Below are positions 7,951-16,089 of a DNA stretch of 20,824 nt, in pieces; positions within the stretch are counted from its first letter, which is position 1, and every line of letters starts with the position of its first letter. Source of the stretch: an uncultured Bacilli bacterium (GTDB lineage Bacteria; Bacillota_I; Bacilli_A; RF39; UBA660); assembly GCA_910587535.1 (NCBI GenBank), contig CAJUKM010000025.1, forward strand, positions 1-20,824. The letters run 5' to 3'. The notes below the pieces were generated by a model that did not search any database, was not told the origin of the DNA, and worked only from the letters and a program-made list of their open reading frames with translations. The position numbers and the translations under genes were made by a program.

Positions 7951-8490
7951 CTATTTAGCAGCCTTTTTACCTTCTTTACGACGTATAATTTCGCCTTTGT
8001 AACGAATACCTTTGCCTTTATAAGGTTCTGGTTTTCTCCATTTACGAATGTTAGCCGCAAATTCAGTAACTTTTTGCTTGTCTATTCCTCTAATAGTTAT
8101 TTCAGTATTGCTCACTTGTTCTACACTTAAACCTGCTGGAACATCCACGACTACTGGATGTGAAAATCCTGCAGTGATGTTCAATTTATTTCCTTGTACG
8201 TTAAATTTGTAACCTACACCGTTAATCTCTAAGCTTTTTTCGAATCCTTCACTTACACCGATAATCATATTCTCGATTAGAGAATTTGTAGTTCCATGTA
8301 AACTTTTAGAAGCATTAGATTCATTTGCTCTCGTACACTCTACAGTGTTATCTTCTACTTTAACGGTAATCAATTCGTCGACTTTAAGACTAAGTTCTCC
8401 CTTTGGTCCTTTTACAGAGACATCATTGTTATCTAATGTAACTGTAACACCAGCAGGAATATTAAGTTTTCTATTTCCAATTCTACTCAT
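7951..8490 (-). CDS. rplF: 50S ribosomal protein L6
   Basis: L6 lies near the elongation factor binding site of the 50S subunit. The ATG at 8490 (MSRIGNRKLNIP) is chosen, giving 179 residues, the family length. A GTG at 8499 in the same frame would add three residues but directly abuts the rpsH stop and has no Shine-Dalgarno sequence, while the ATG has AGTGG about 5 nt upstream. Two tandem homologous domains are expected and seen; the second contains the C-terminal signature KWRKPEPYKGKGIRYKGE near residues 150-168. The tail is basic (RRKEGKKAAK). Confidence 0.96.
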   Translation of the reverse strand: MSRIGNRKLNIPAGVTVTLDNNDVSVKGPKGELSLKVDELITVKVEDNTVECTRANESNASKSLHGTTNSLIENMIIGVSEGFEKSLEINGVGYKFNVQGNKLNITAGFSHPVVVDVPAGLSVEQVSNTEITIRGIDKQKVTEFAANIRKWRKPEPYKGKGIRYKGEIIRRKEGKKAAK

Positions 8491-8499
8491 AATATCCAC

Positions 8500-8895
8500 T
8501 TACCAGATATAGGCAAGTACTTCGCCTCCTAGTCCTTTATTTCTAGCTTCTTTATCAGTCATAACACCTTCGGAAGTAGAAATGATTGCAATACCAAGAC
8601 CGTTTAAGACTCTAGGTAATTCAGATGCCTTAGCATATACGCGAAGTCCTGGTTTGCTGATTCTTTTAAGTCCAGTGATGACTTTTTCTTTTTTGTTGTT
8701 AGCGTATTTTAATGTTAGAGTAATTTTGTCACCCTTGACATTTTTTTCTACTTTATATTCTTCGATGTAACCTTCAGATTTAAGAATTCTTGAAATCTCT
8801 TCAGTCATCTTAGAACCTAAAACTTCGACAGTGTCATATTTCATTATATTTGCATTACGAATTCTCGTAAGCATATCTGCTATTCTATCAGTCAT
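8500..8895 (-). CDS. rpsH: 30S ribosomal protein S8
   Basis: S8 binds the central domain of 16S rRNA and is an early assembly protein. The 131 residues match the family. The N-terminus [16 protein letters not shown] and the C-terminus, with [31 protein letters not shown], are diagnostic. The ATG at 8895 is preceded by AAGGAG. In E. coli S8 is the translational repressor of the spc operon; whether that holds here cannot be judged from the sequence. Confidence 0.98.
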   Translation of the reverse strand: MTDRIADMLTRIRNANIMKYDTVEVLGSKMTEEISRILKSEGYIEEYKVEKNVKGDKITLTLKYANNKKEKVITGLKRISKPGLRVYAKASELPRVLNGLGIAIISTSEGVMTDKEARNKGLGGEVLAYIW

Positions 8896-8910
8896 GTCAA
8901 TTTCTCCTTC

Positions 8911-9096
8911 CTACCAACTTGATTTCTTTACGCCTGGAATTTCGCCTTCATTAGCAAGTTCTCTAAAACAGATACGGCATAATTTATATTTTCTTAAAAC
9001 GCCATGAGGACGTCCACATCTTTTACAACGTGTATATTCGCGTACCTTGAATTTAGGTTTGCGTTCATTCTTTATTACTAAACTCTTTTTTGCCAT
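8911..9096 (-). CDS. rpsZ: 30S ribosomal protein S14, zinc-binding short form
   Basis: This 61-residue protein is the short S14 type Z (also annotated rpsN). Cys24, Cys27, Cys40 and Cys43 form the zinc site (CKRC and CRIC), and the ending [11 protein letters not shown] is diagnostic. The long zinc-free form has about 89-101 residues and is excluded. The ribosome-binding site is modest (TAGG). It lies 8 nt after rplE and 15 nt before rpsH, the standard place. The zinc form together with zinc-type L36 suggests no zinc-sparing adaptation in this cluster. Confidence 0.97.
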   Translation of the reverse strand: MAKKSLVIKNERKPKFKVREYTRCKRCGRPHGVLRKYKLCRICFRELANEGEIPGVKKSSW

Positions 9097-9104
9097 ACGT
9101 TAAC

Positions 9105-9644
9105 CTACTTTCTAAATGGCATTCCAAAGCCACTTAACAACTTTAATGCTTCTTCGTTTGTATTAGCTGTAGTTACGAATACGATGTCCATTCCGCGCAC
9201 TTTTACGACGTCATCGTATATTACTTCTGGGAAAACTAGTTGATCTTTTAATCCCAACGTATAATTGCCTTTACCATCAAAAGATTTAGGCGATATTCCT
9301 CTAAAGTCACGAACTGCTGGTAATACTATGCGAACCAATTTTTCTAGAAAATTGTACATGTTTTCTCCACGCAATGTAACTTTAGTTCCTATTACGTTAC
9401 CTTCTCTTATTTTGAAACCTGCGATAGATTTTTTTGCCTTAGTAGTAACAGGTTGTTGTCCAGATATTAGAGCTAATTCTCTAACAGCCGCGTCGATAAA
9501 TTTCTCATCATGAGCTCCATCTCCGCATCCGATATTGATAACAATTTTCTCTAATTTTGGAACTTGCATTTTAGAAGAGTAGTGAAATTCATCTGTCAAA
9601 TCTTTAACTATCTTTTCTTCGTATAGTTTTTTAAATTCAGTCAT
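9105..9644 (-). CDS. rplE: 50S ribosomal protein L5
   Basis: L5 binds 5S rRNA and contacts P-site tRNA from the central protuberance. The 179 residues are the standard length. Signatures include the N-terminal [13 protein letters not shown] start, [16 protein letters not shown] near 29-44, [12 protein letters not shown] and the C-terminal [29 protein letters not shown]. The start ATG shares its A with the rplX TAA stop (TAATG), so translational coupling is likely, and the site AAGGAGAG lies in the rplX 3' end. Confidence 0.98.
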   Translation of the reverse strand: MTEFKKLYEEKIVKDLTDEFHYSSKMQVPKLEKIVINIGCGDGAHDEKFIDAAVRELALISGQQPVTTKAKKSIAGFKIREGNVIGTKVTLRGENMYNFLEKLVRIVLPAVRDFRGISPKSFDGKGNYTLGLKDQLVFPEVIYDDVVKVRGMDIVFVTTANTNEEALKLLSGFGMPFRK

Positions 9645-9928
9645 TATTTTTCACTCTCCTTCTTAGTGTCTTTAGCTTTCTCAGCTTTTGCTGTCTTTGC
9701 AGCTTTCTTTTCGTTAGAAACTTTTACATTAGAGGCATGTATAGGAGCTTCTATTTCAAGAATTCCGCCAGTCTCGTTCATTCTGTTAGGTTTAACATGT
9801 CTTTTAACAATGTGAACACCTTCGACGACGACGCGATTTTCTTTTCTCAACGTTTTAATTACTTTTCCAGTTTTACCTTTATCAGATCCAGCAATAACTG
9901 TAACAGTATCTCCAACTTTAATCTTCAT
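9644..9928 (-). CDS. rplX: 50S ribosomal protein L24
   Basis: L24 is one of the two proteins that start 50S assembly and lies near the exit tunnel opening. The N-terminal KOW motif ([20 protein letters not shown], about residues 4-23) and the following [17 protein letters not shown] and [15 protein letters not shown] blocks are clear. The protein has 94 residues, a little short, and the normal C-terminal structure is replaced from about residue 72 by a low-complexity Lys-Ala-rich tail ([18 protein letters not shown]). It overlaps rplE by one base. Confidence 0.96.
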   Translation of the reverse strand: MKIKVGDTVTVIAGSDKGKTGKVIKTLRKENRVVVEGVHIVKRHVKPNRMNETGGILEIEAPIHASNVKVSNEKKAAKTAKAEKAKDTKKESEK

Positions 9929-9940
9929 ACATTATCCTCC

Positions 9941-10309
9941 TTATAAAACTTCTGGAGCCAATGAAACGATCTTAGCATATTCTTTATCACGAAGTTCTCT
10001 AGCAACTGGTCCTAGGACACGAGTTCCAACTGGAGATTTGTCTTCTTTGATAAGAACGCAAGCATTATCGTCAAATTTGATGTAACTTCCATCAGCTCTT
10101 CTTACGCCTTCTACGCTTCTAACGATTACGGCTTTAACTACCTTACCGGCTTTAACTGTTCCGTTTGGAAGTGCTTTTTTAACAGTTCCAATTACGACGT
10201 CACCGATATTAGCATATCTCTTTTTACTTCCGCCCAATACTCTGATTACTAATATTTCTCTTGCTCCAGAGTTATCAGCAACTTTTAATCTACTTTCTAC
10301 CTGAATCAT
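9941..10309 (-). CDS. rplN: 50S ribosomal protein L14
   Basis: L14 sits at the intersubunit face and forms bridge B8. The 122 residues match the family exactly. [19 protein letters not shown] at the start, the loop [18 protein letters not shown] and the C-terminal [28 protein letters not shown] are diagnostic. A strong AGGAGG precedes the ATG at 10309. It lies between rpsQ (14 nt) and rplX (12 nt). Confidence 0.98.
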   Translation of the reverse strand: MIQVESRLKVADNSGAREILVIRVLGGSKKRYANIGDVVIGTVKKALPNGTVKAGKVVKAVIVRSVEGVRRADGSYIKFDDNACVLIKEDKSPVGTRVLGPVARELRDKEYAKIVSLAPEVL

Positions 10310-10323
10310 AGTAATCCTCCTAC

Positions 10324-10584
10324 TTATAAGATTACAGCTTTTTCAAGTATTTCAACTAGTTCGTAATCTACTGTTTTAGCAAGTGGTCTAGTCTGTACTA
10401 TCTTAACTGTATCTCCTATTTTAGCTTCATTTTTCTCGTCATGGGCATGGTATTTCTTAGAATATTTTACTCTCTTACCATATAATGGATGTTTTCTTTG
10501 AGTTTCAACTAAAACTGTGATAGTCTTATCCATTTTATCGCTTACTACTCTTCCGACGAGAGTTACTTTTTTAGTTTCACTCAT
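10324..10584 (-). CDS. rpsQ: 30S ribosomal protein S17
   Basis: S17 is an OB-fold primary binding protein of the 5' domain of 16S rRNA. The 86 residues match the family. [19 protein letters not shown] near residues 9-27, [22 protein letters not shown] in the middle and [19 protein letters not shown] near the end are diagnostic. Its strong ribosome-binding site GGAGGT lies within the last codons of rpmC, coding Gly-Gly there. Confidence 0.98.
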   Translation of the reverse strand: MSETKKVTLVGRVVSDKMDKTITVLVETQRKHPLYGKRVKYSKKYHAHDEKNEAKIGDTVKIVQTRPLAKTVDYELVEILEKAVIL

Positions 10585-10586
10585 AA

Positions 10587-10784
10587 TTAATTACCTCCAT
10601 TTTCTATTTCACGTTTAACGGTTTTCAATCTAGCGATAGTCTTTCTCAACTCATGTATTTTATGAGTTTCTCTCAAAGTACCGGTAGATAATTGCATTCT
10701 TAAAGTGAATAGTTCATCTTTGCATTCGTTGATCTTTTTATCTATGTCACTAGGTGTCATCTTTCTCATTTCTTCTAATTTCAT
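10587..10784 (-). CDS. rpmC: 50S ribosomal protein L29
   Basis: L29 is a small helical hairpin protein beside the exit tunnel, close to trigger factor and SRP. The ATG at 10784 ([14 protein letters not shown]) is preferred, giving 65 residues; a TTG one codon upstream is possible but unnecessary. The start overlaps the rplP TGA stop as TGATG, so coupling is likely. The block [21 protein letters not shown] and the downstream [10 protein letters not shown] are the L29 signature. Confidence 0.96.
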   Translation of the reverse strand: MKLEEMRKMTPSDIDKKINECKDELFTLRMQLSTGTLRETHKIHELRKTIARLKTVKREIENGGN

Positions 10785-11203
10785 CAATTAACACCACTTT
10801 CTTTTGTAACTATTTTAGTCTTGACGCTCAACTTATGTGAAGCAAGTCTCAAGGCTTCTCTAGCGATCTCTTCAGAAACTTGTCCGATTTCGAACATTAT
10901 TTTGCCTTCTTTTACAACTGCAACGTATTCTTCTACAGATCCTTTACCTTTACCTTGACGAACACCAAGAGCTTTTTTAGTTCTACCTAAATGTGGGAAT
11001 ATGTTAATCCACACTTTACCACCACGTTTCATATAACGGTTCATGGCGATACGAGCTGCTTCGATTTGTCTAGCATTTACGTATCCACCTTCAGTAGCCA
11101 TCAAGCCATATTCACCGAAGTGAAGTTCAGTATTACCTTTTGAATGACCTTCGTATGATAAACGATGAGGTTTACGATATTTAACTCTCTTTGGCATCAA
11201 CAT
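10784..11203 (-). CDS. rplP: 50S ribosomal protein L16
   Basis: L16 joins late in 50S assembly and helps position tRNA at the A site. The ATG at 11203 is chosen ([14 protein letters not shown], the universal L16 start; 139 residues). An ATG two codons upstream is too close to the GGGAGG site, which leaves about 8 nt to the chosen ATG. The start lies inside the rpsC 3' end, overlapping 23 nt in another frame. Signatures include [27 protein letters not shown]. The stop codon is TGA at the family's normal end, which shows that TGA is a stop in this organism. Confidence 0.97.
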   Translation of the reverse strand: MLMPKRVKYRKPHRLSYEGHSKGNTELHFGEYGLMATEGGYVNARQIEAARIAMNRYMKRGGKVWINIFPHLGRTKKALGVRQGKGKGSVEEYVAVVKEGKIMFEIGQVSEEIAREALRLASHKLSVKTKIVTKESGVN

Positions 11204-11945
11204 GGTCATTACCTCCCTTTACTTCACGACTTTCTTTGTTGTTACGACGGTTATCGTCACGTCTTCTATTGTCGCGTCTTTCATTTTTATTCTCTTCTTC
11301 TTCAAACGAAGGAACTCCAAGTATTTCACCTTTATAGATCCATACTTTAACACCTATTTTACCGTAAGTAGTATCTGCCTCACTAGTAGCATAATCTATG
11401 TTTGCTCTGATAGTATGAAGAGGTACTGTACCTTTAGTGTAACCTTCGCTTCTTGCAATTTCAGCTCCGCCTAATCTTCCAGAAACTTTAGTTTTAATTC
11501 CCTTAGCTCCTGCTTTCATAGTGTTGTTTATTGCGCGTTTTTGAGCATTTCTGAACGATGCTCTGTTTTCGATTTGGCTAGCGATAGAATCTGCAACTAA
11601 CTGTGCGTTCATATCTGGATTTTTGACTTCTACGATTTGAACATATACGTCTTCTCCAGTAAGTTTTTTAAGTTCGTTACGTAAAACTTCTATCTCTTTT
11701 CCACCTTGACCGATTATGACACCAGGTCTAGCAGTAGAAATCTTTACGTTTGTTCTATTTTTATTGTTTCTTTCGATTACGATGCTAGATACAGCTGCTC
11801 CGCTCAATTTTTTATTTAAATATTCACGAATCTTAATATCGTTTAAAAGAGTGTCGGCAAAATCATTTTTCTTTGAGTACCATTTACTCTTCCAGTCTTT
11901 ATTGATACCTAATCTTAAACCGTTAGGATTGACTTTTTGTCCCAT
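11181..11945 (-). CDS. rpsC: 30S ribosomal protein S3 with long charged tail
   Basis: S3 forms part of the mRNA entry channel and helicase site. Residues 1-214 are a normal S3: [14 protein letters not shown] at the start, the KH domain with [19 protein letters not shown] near residues 76-95, and [30 protein letters not shown] in the C-terminal domain. Residues 215-254 are an added low-complexity tail very rich in Glu, Asn, Arg and Asp. The gene overlaps rplV by one base (TAATG). The rplP ribosome-binding site and start codon lie inside the tail's last codons. Confidence 0.97.
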   Translation of the reverse strand: MGQKVNPNGLRLGINKDWKSKWYSKKNDFADTLLNDIKIREYLNKKLSGAAVSSIVIERNNKNRTNVKISTARPGVIIGQGGKEIEVLRNELKKLTGEDVYVQIVEVKNPDMNAQLVADSIASQIENRASFRNAQKRAINNTMKAGAKGIKTKVSGRLGGAEIARSEGYTKGTVPLHTIRANIDYATSEADTTYGKIGVKVWIYKGEILGVPSFEEEENKNERRDNRRRDDNRRNNKESREVKGGNDHVDAKES

Positions 11946-12304
11946 TATTTTGCCTCCTTTACTGTTTCAGTTTTTCCATCTGAAACTTTGACTATTATAT
12001 GACTAGTTCTATGATCGTGTCTGTTTACTCTAGATCTTGAACCGAACTTTATTCTCTTGATCGTCTGTCCAGGATTGATAAAGCATTCTGATACGAATAA
12101 GTCTGCCTCATTCATTCCCAAATTGTTTGTAGCGTTAGCTACAGCTGAATTTAGAACTTTTACAATTAGTCTACTAGATTTAGTGTTAGTGTTTGCGAGG
12201 ATAGATCTAGCTTCAGAAACTTTTTTACCTCTTATGAGGTCGATAGTCATTCTCGCTTTTCTTGGAGCGACGATTGCGCCTTTATGTATTGCGTATGTTT
12301 CCAT
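11945..12304 (-). CDS. rplV: 50S ribosomal protein L22
   Basis: L22 reaches into the exit tunnel and contributes to its constriction. The 119 residues match the family. [28 protein letters not shown] at the start, the [11 protein letters not shown] block and the beta-hairpin region [20 protein letters not shown] are visible. The last stretch is the loop where macrolide-resistance insertions are known in other species; I see no obvious insertion. A strong AGGAGG precedes the ATG at 12304. The stop overlaps the rpsC start. Confidence 0.98.
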   Translation of the reverse strand: METYAIHKGAIVAPRKARMTIDLIRGKKVSEARSILANTNTKSSRLIVKVLNSAVANATNNLGMNEADLFVSECFINPGQTIKRIKFGSRSRVNRHDHRTSHIIVKVSDGKTETVKEAK

Positions 12305-12315
12305 GTTCTACCCTC

Positions 12316-12579
12316 CTATTTATTTCCACCGTGTCCAGTAAATTTGCGTGTTAGAGCAAATTCACCTAACTTGCGTCCGACCATGTCCTCAGTTACATAA
12401 ACTGGAATGAAATCTTTTCCGTTATGAACTGCGAAAGTTAGTCCTACAAATTCTGGAAAAATAGTAGAACGACGAGACCAAGTCTTGATTACTTCTTTTT
12501 TAGTACTTGCCTTAGCTGCTTTTACTTTTTTCATAAGATGTGGAGCAACGTAAGGTCCTTTTTTAATACTTCTTCCCAT
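12316..12579 (-). CDS. rpsS: 30S ribosomal protein S19
   Basis: S19 lies at the top of the 30S head and contacts S13 and the A-site tRNA region. The 87 residues match the family. [19 protein letters not shown] at the start and [20 protein letters not shown] followed by [23 protein letters not shown] are diagnostic. The ribosome-binding site is AGGTG. It is 10 nt after rplB and 11 nt before rplV. Confidence 0.98.
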   Translation of the reverse strand: MGRSIKKGPYVAPHLMKKVKAAKASTKKEVIKTWSRRSTIFPEFVGLTFAVHNGKDFIPVYVTEDMVGRKLGEFALTRKFTGHGGNK

Positions 12580-12589
12580 GAATGTTCAC

Positions 12590-13420
12590 CTATTTTTTCC
12601 TTCTACTGACTATAAGCTTGTCAGAAGCTTTTTTATTCTTACGTGTTTTAAGACCGAGTGCAGGTTTACCCCAAGGCGTCATCGGTGCTTTACGTCCTAC
12701 TGGAGTACGTCCTTCACCACCACCATGTGGGTGATCGTTAGGGTTCATTACGCTACCTCTGTTAGTAGGTCTAACACCCATATGTCTTTTTCTTCCGGCT
12801 TTACCGATGTTGACTAATTCGTAGTCTTCATTTCCTACTACACCGACTGTTGCCATGCAAGTTCCTAGAACTTTACGCATCTCTCCACTTTGAAGTCTCA
12901 ACAATACGTATTTTCCTTCTCTACCCATAATCTGAGCACTAGTTCCAGCACTTCTTGCGAGTTCTCCACCTTTTCCAGGTTTCAATTCTACGTTGTGTAC
13001 AACAGTACCGACAGGAATGCTAGCAAGTGGAAGTGCATTTCCGACTTTAATGTCTACATTCTCTCCACTTTCAACGATAGTTCCCACTTTTAAATCTTTA
13101 GGAGCGAGAATATAACGCTTTTCTCCATCTTTATATATTAATAGAGCGATGTTTGCACTTCTGTTTGGATCATATTCGATGGTAGCTACACGAGCAGGAA
13201 TACCGTGTTTGTTTCTCTTGAAATCTATTAGACGATATTTCTGTTTAGCTCCTCCACCGATATGGTTTACTGTAGTTCTTCCTAAATTATTACGTCCGCC
13301 TGTTTTACTTTTAGAAACGAGTAAACTCTTTTCAGGAGTACTAGTAGTTATCTCTTCATTTTGAAGTGTAGACATTCCACGTCTACCATTAGTGGTAGGT
13401 TTATATTTTTTAATTGCCAT
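12590..13420 (-). CDS. rplB: 50S ribosomal protein L2
   Basis: L2 is needed for subunit joining and supports the peptidyl-transferase centre. The 276 residues match the family. [17 protein letters not shown] at the start, the RNA-binding middle domain with [22 protein letters not shown], and [19 protein letters not shown] near residue 230 are clear; the His in DHPHGGGEG is the residue known to matter for activity. The usually invariant GGGHKQKYR appears as GGGAKQKYR, a small deviation. A strong GGAGGG precedes the ATG. Confidence 0.98.
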   Translation of the reverse strand: MAIKKYKPTTNGRRGMSTLQNEEITTSTPEKSLLVSKSKTGGRNNLGRTTVNHIGGGAKQKYRLIDFKRNKHGIPARVATIEYDPNRSANIALLIYKDGEKRYILAPKDLKVGTIVESGENVDIKVGNALPLASIPVGTVVHNVELKPGKGGELARSAGTSAQIMGREGKYVLLRLQSGEMRKVLGTCMATVGVVGNEDYELVNIGKAGRKRHMGVRPTNRGSVMNPNDHPHGGGEGRTPVGRKAPMTPWGKPALGLKTRKNKKASDKLIVSRRKK

Positions 13421-13433
13421 AATATAATCCCTC

Positions 13434-13709
13434 CTATAACTCTATCTTGTCACCATCAACTAAGGTAACATAAGCTTTCTTATAAGTTTTAGTTTTGCCA
13501 GTATATCTACCGACTCTCTTATTTTTAGCTTTCGTGTTAAGTGTAGTAATTTTTGCCACTTTAACTCCGAAGGCTTTTTCTACTGCATCTTTGATTTGGA
13601 ACTTGTTCGCATTTTTGTTGCATTTGAATACATAAGTTTTCCCATCACTAGAGACAACAGATGATTTTTCAGTGATAACTGGTGCAATAATAATATCTCC
13701 GTAATGCAT
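13434..13709 (-). CDS. rplW: 50S ribosomal protein L23
   Basis: L23 sits at the exit tunnel rim and is the docking site of trigger factor and SRP. The 91 residues match the bacterial family. [43 protein letters not shown] is the family core. The C-terminal half has the [20 protein letters not shown] loop. The start ATG overlaps the rplD stop by one base (TAATG), with GAGGAGG in the rplD 3' end. Confidence 0.98.
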   Translation of the reverse strand: MHYGDIIIAPVITEKSSVVSSDGKTYVFKCNKNANKFQIKDAVEKAFGVKVAKITTLNTKAKNKRVGRYTGKTKTYKKAYVTLVDGDKIEL

Positions 13710-14332
13710 TATTTAAGCGCCTCCTCAATTTTTGTGATCGCTTTTTCGTCGAATACGATCGTATCTGAATTTACGATATCTAAAACGCTCAAATCATCAG
13801 CCATGATGACATCTGCATATCCTAAATTGCGGGCAGCCATATATAATTTCTCAGCATCCCCTTCAGTAACGAATAGGACTTTACCCTCTAGTTTAAGCGT
13901 CTTGATAAGTTCTTTAATAGTTTTTGTTTTCATGTCAGCTATCTCTAAATTGTCGATTACTACTAATTCGTTGTCGATAACTTTGTGAGAAAGAGCTGAT
14001 TTTAAAGCTAATGCTTTTTCTTTGCGGTTAGTTTTGAATCCATAATCTCTTGGAGTTGGTCCAAAAACTATACCACCGTGTCTATATTGAGTTGCACGGA
14101 TAGATCCTTGACGGGCATTACCTGTTCCTTTTTGACGGTAAGGTTTACGTCCACCGCCAGAAACTTCCGTTCTCGTTTTTGTCTTTGCTGTTCCTTGTCT
14201 GAAAGAGTCGAATTGTAATCTAATCGCTTTTTTCAAAACGATATCGTTCGGTTCGATTCCGAAGACATTTTCATTTAGTTTTAATTCTTTAACATTTTCA
14301 CCTTTAAGGTTTATTACGTTAGTTTTCTTCAT
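13709..14332 (-). CDS. rplD: 50S ribosomal protein L4
   Basis: L4 has a globular domain and a loop that reaches into the exit tunnel. The 207 residues match the family. The tunnel loop with RTEVSGGGRKPYRQKGTGNARQGSIRATQ is fully recognisable near residues 57-85, followed by GGIVFGPTPRDYGFK. In E. coli L4 represses its own operon; a comparable control here is unproven. The ATG at 14332 follows AAGGAGA, 25 nt after rplC. Confidence 0.98.
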   Translation of the reverse strand: MKKTNVINLKGENVKELKLNENVFGIEPNDIVLKKAIRLQFDSFRQGTAKTKTRTEVSGGGRKPYRQKGTGNARQGSIRATQYRHGGIVFGPTPRDYGFKTNRKEKALALKSALSHKVIDNELVVIDNLEIADMKTKTIKELIKTLKLEGKVLFVTEGDAEKLYMAARNLGYADVIMADDLSVLDIVNSDTIVFDEKAITKIEEALK

Positions 14333-14357
14333 AATAGAATTCTCCTTTCACCAAAGA

Positions 14358-15188
14358 TTAAGCGTTAGCTTCGTCTTTCTCTTCTGGTTTTTGAGCTTCT
14401 TCAGTTACTGATTCTTCTGCAGGTGTCTCTGCTATCTCTTCAACTGCATCAGAAGTTTCAACCGGAGTTTCTTCTACTACTGTTGGTTCGACTTCAGTAG
14501 AAGCATCTATAATTTCTTCGGCTTTTTCTTCATATGATACGATTTCTTTTGGAGTAACAGTTCCTCCTTTTACTGCAGATCTGATTAAAACTAAAGAACT
14601 TTTTGGTCCTGGAACGTTTCCACTAACTAAAATGTAATTTTCTTTTTCGTTAACTTCGACGATCTCAAGATTTTGAACAGTGACTGTCTCATTTCCCATG
14701 TGTCCAGCAAGTTTTTTACCTTTAAGAACACGCATTGGACGCATAGTTCCCATCGAACCTGGTCTTCTGTGATAACGTGAACCGTGAGTCTTTGGTCCCT
14801 CTGATTGTCCATGTCTTTTAATAACACCTTGGAAACCTTTTCCTTTAGATGTTCCTGTGACATCAACTATTTCTCCTGCTTGGAATACGCTAGCAGTTAG
14901 TTCTTGACCTAGCGCATAGTCAGCGACGTTGACATCTCTGATTTCTTTTAAGTAGCGCTTAGGATTTGTGTTTGCCTTTTTAGCATGTCCAACGCTAGCT
15001 TTAGTAGCGTTTTTCTCTTTTCTGTCAACTATTCCTAATTGAACTGCTTCATAGCCATCAGTTTCTTTCGTTTTAACTTGAGTAACTACGTTATGTTCAA
15101 CTTCGATAACAGTGACAGGAATAACTTTTCCTTCTTTCGTAAAGACCTGAGTCATTCCGGCTTTACGACCTAAGATTCCTTTTTTCAT
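14358..15188 (-). CDS. rplC: 50S ribosomal protein L3 with acidic C-terminal extension
   Basis: L3 starts 50S assembly together with L24. Residues 1-215 are a normal L3: [16 protein letters not shown] at the start and [33 protein letters not shown] near residues 115-147, the loop that approaches the peptidyl-transferase centre. The family normally ends at about residue 210. Here about 58 further residues follow (219-276), containing about 22 Glu/Asp against 3 Lys, plus many Thr, Val, Pro and Ala. No stop or frameshift separates the two parts. A strong GGAGGT precedes the ATG at 15188. Confidence 0.96.
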   Translation of the reverse strand: MKKGILGRKAGMTQVFTKEGKVIPVTVIEVEHNVVTQVKTKETDGYEAVQLGIVDRKEKNATKASVGHAKKANTNPKRYLKEIRDVNVADYALGQELTASVFQAGEIVDVTGTSKGKGFQGVIKRHGQSEGPKTHGSRYHRRPGSMGTMRPMRVLKGKKLAGHMGNETVTVQNLEIVEVNEKENYILVSGNVPGPKSSLVLIRSAVKGGTVTPKEIVSYEEKAEEIIDASTEVEPTVVEETPVETSDAVEEIAETPAEESVTEEAQKPEEKDEANA

Positions 15189-15202
15189 CTAAATACCTCC
15201 GT

Positions 15203-15514
15203 TTATTTTGTTTTTATTTCGATACCAACTCCGCTAGGTAAATCTAAGCGTCCCATAGCATCGATAGTTTCTTTACTTGGATTCTTAATATCGATAAGTC
15301 TGTTGTGAGTACGACGTTCGAATTGTTCTCTCGAATCTTTGTACTTGTGAACAGCTCTTAGAACAGTAATCTTCTCAATTTCAGTCGGAAGCGGTACTGG
15401 TCCAGATACTTCTCCTCCAGTTCTTTTAACAGTTTCTAGTATTTTACTACAAGCGTTGTCCAACAAACGATGATCAAATGCTTTTAGTCTAATACGGATT
15501 GTGTTATTTGACAT
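15203..15514 (-). CDS. rpsJ: 30S ribosomal protein S10
   Basis: S10 belongs to the 30S head and, as NusE, also joins NusB in transcription antitermination. The 103 residues match the family. [20 protein letters not shown], then [42 protein letters not shown], are diagnostic. It is the first gene of the cluster. The ATG at 15514 follows GGGAGGA. A structured leader and a consensus promoter lie upstream. Confidence 0.98.
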   Translation of the reverse strand: MSNNTIRIRLKAFDHRLLDNACSKILETVKRTGGEVSGPVPLPTEIEKITVLRAVHKYKDSREQFERRTHNRLIDIKNPSKETIDAMGRLDLPSGVGIEIKTK

Positions 15515-15643
15515 TTACATGTCCTCCCTTCGTTTACATCTAGTATAAACTTGCTCCGTGTGAATTACCTGATTGCAACGTTCAAATTTCTATCAACTTA
15601 ACGTGGCGTATCAGCAACCTCGCACATCTAAGCAGTCAAACCA
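15515..15643 (-). promoter_or_regulatory. Structured 5' leader of the S10 cluster, candidate cis-regulatory RNA
   Basis: Between the predicted transcription start (about 15643) and rpsJ lie about 130 nt without an ORF. Three nested helices can be drawn on the minus strand: TGTG/CACA (15623-15626 with 15559-15562), CTGAT/ATCAG (15610-15614 with 15569-15573), and an inner hairpin ACGTTAAGTT/AATTT-G-AACGT (15595-15604 with 15578-15588) with a 6-nt loop and one bulged G. A separate GTTTA/TAAAC hairpin (15532-15550) sits just before the Shine-Dalgarno sequence. There is no U-tract, so it is not a plain attenuator. A ribosomal-protein-binding leader is possible; I cannot assign it to a known family. 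Confidence 0.5.
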
Positions 15644-15649
15644 ATACCC

Positions 15650-15678
15650 ATTATACGGCATAATTCTAAGGTTTGCAA
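15650..15678 (-). promoter_or_regulatory. Strong vegetative promoter of the S10 cluster
   Basis: The minus strand carries TTGCAA (15673-15678) and a perfect TATAAT (15650-15655) separated by exactly 17 bp, a near-consensus sigma-A promoter. An AT-rich stretch lies directly upstream and could act as an UP element. No other comparable promoter was noticed before rpsJ, so this one probably drives the entire 14-kb cluster. Confidence 0.88.
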
Positions 15679-15870
15679 GTATTTTTAGATAAGTTTTTAG
15701 ATTATTTTTCACAAAAAATTCAAGTTATAAAAATTTTTTAATCGAAAATAGACAGTAGTATAAATTTTGTTTTTTAACCTACCCTATAAATATCAGTTCG
15801 TAACATGTCTTTAGCGTCATACAAAATATTTTTTAACAATGACATAATTGTCATAGTGGGTGGATAAAAT
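15679..15870. other. Divergent intergenic region between rpsJ and the XRE gene
   Basis: Together with the leader and promoter listed separately, this makes a gene-free stretch of about 355 bp. The part 15679-15838 is very AT-rich. TATAAA occurs on the plus strand at 15759-15764 and 15785-15790 and could be a -10 box for the XRE gene, but no convincing -35 element is at the right distance. Nothing else recognisable is present. Confidence 0.5.
15839..15854. promoter_or_regulatory. Inverted repeat before the XRE gene, candidate operator
   Basis: ATGACA and TGTCAT are perfect 6-bp inverted arms around the 4-bp centre TAAT. The repeat ends 16 bp before the regulator's ATG, directly upstream of its GGGTGGAT ribosome-binding site. 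This is a typical position and size for an operator of a small Cro/CI-type repressor. It could alternatively act as a weak RNA hairpin next to the ribosome-binding site. Confidence 0.45.
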
Positions 15871-16089
15871 ATGTTGAAAGAATACAGGTTGAAGAGAGGT
15901 TTAACTCTAGAAAAACTTGCAGAACAGTGTGATATTTCATGGAGAAATCTTCAAAGAATAGAAAACGGAAATTATGTTGTTGCAAAGTTCGAAACTATTC
16001 AGAAATTATTAGTAATTCTAGAAGTCGAAGATAATGATATCTTAACTTTTATCAAATCATGTAAAAAAGATCTATCGAAAAATAAATAA
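15871..16089 (+). CDS. Small XRE/Cro-CI family DNA-binding regulator
   Basis: The 72 residues consist almost entirely of one helix-turn-helix domain. LKEYRLKRGLTLEKLAEQCD (2-21) covers helices 1 and 2, SWRNLQRIENGN (23-34) is the recognition helix and turn, and FETIQKLLVILEV (40-52) covers helices 4 and 5. A short basic tail follows. The ATG at 15871 has GGGTGGAT upstream. The gene is single, divergent from the ribosomal cluster, and shares a bidirectional terminator with the dehydrogenase. No toxin gene lies beside it, so an antitoxin role is not supported. Target genes are unknown; autoregulation through the adjacent inverted repeat is the simplest inference. Confidence 0.88.
   Translation: MLKEYRLKRGLTLEKLAEQCDISWRNLQRIENGNYVVAKFETIQKLLVILEVEDNDILTFIKSCKKDLSKNK

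Noticed and set aside
8491..8499. GTG start for rplF three codons upstream
   Set aside because: It abuts the rpsH stop without a Shine-Dalgarno sequence, while the ATG at 8490 fits the conserved L6 N-terminus.
10784..10786. Mycoplasma code (TGA as Trp)
   Set aside because: TGA ends rplP at its normal length and tryptophans in the conserved proteins are TGG, so the standard code is used.
14627..14866. Minus-strand 79-codon frame inside rplC
   Set aside because: It overlaps the conserved part of L3 in another frame and has a composition typical of a shadow frame.
15871..16089. Antitoxin of a toxin-antitoxin pair
   Set aside because: No small toxin-like gene lies next to it; the neighbours are a dehydrogenase on the other strand and the ribosomal cluster.
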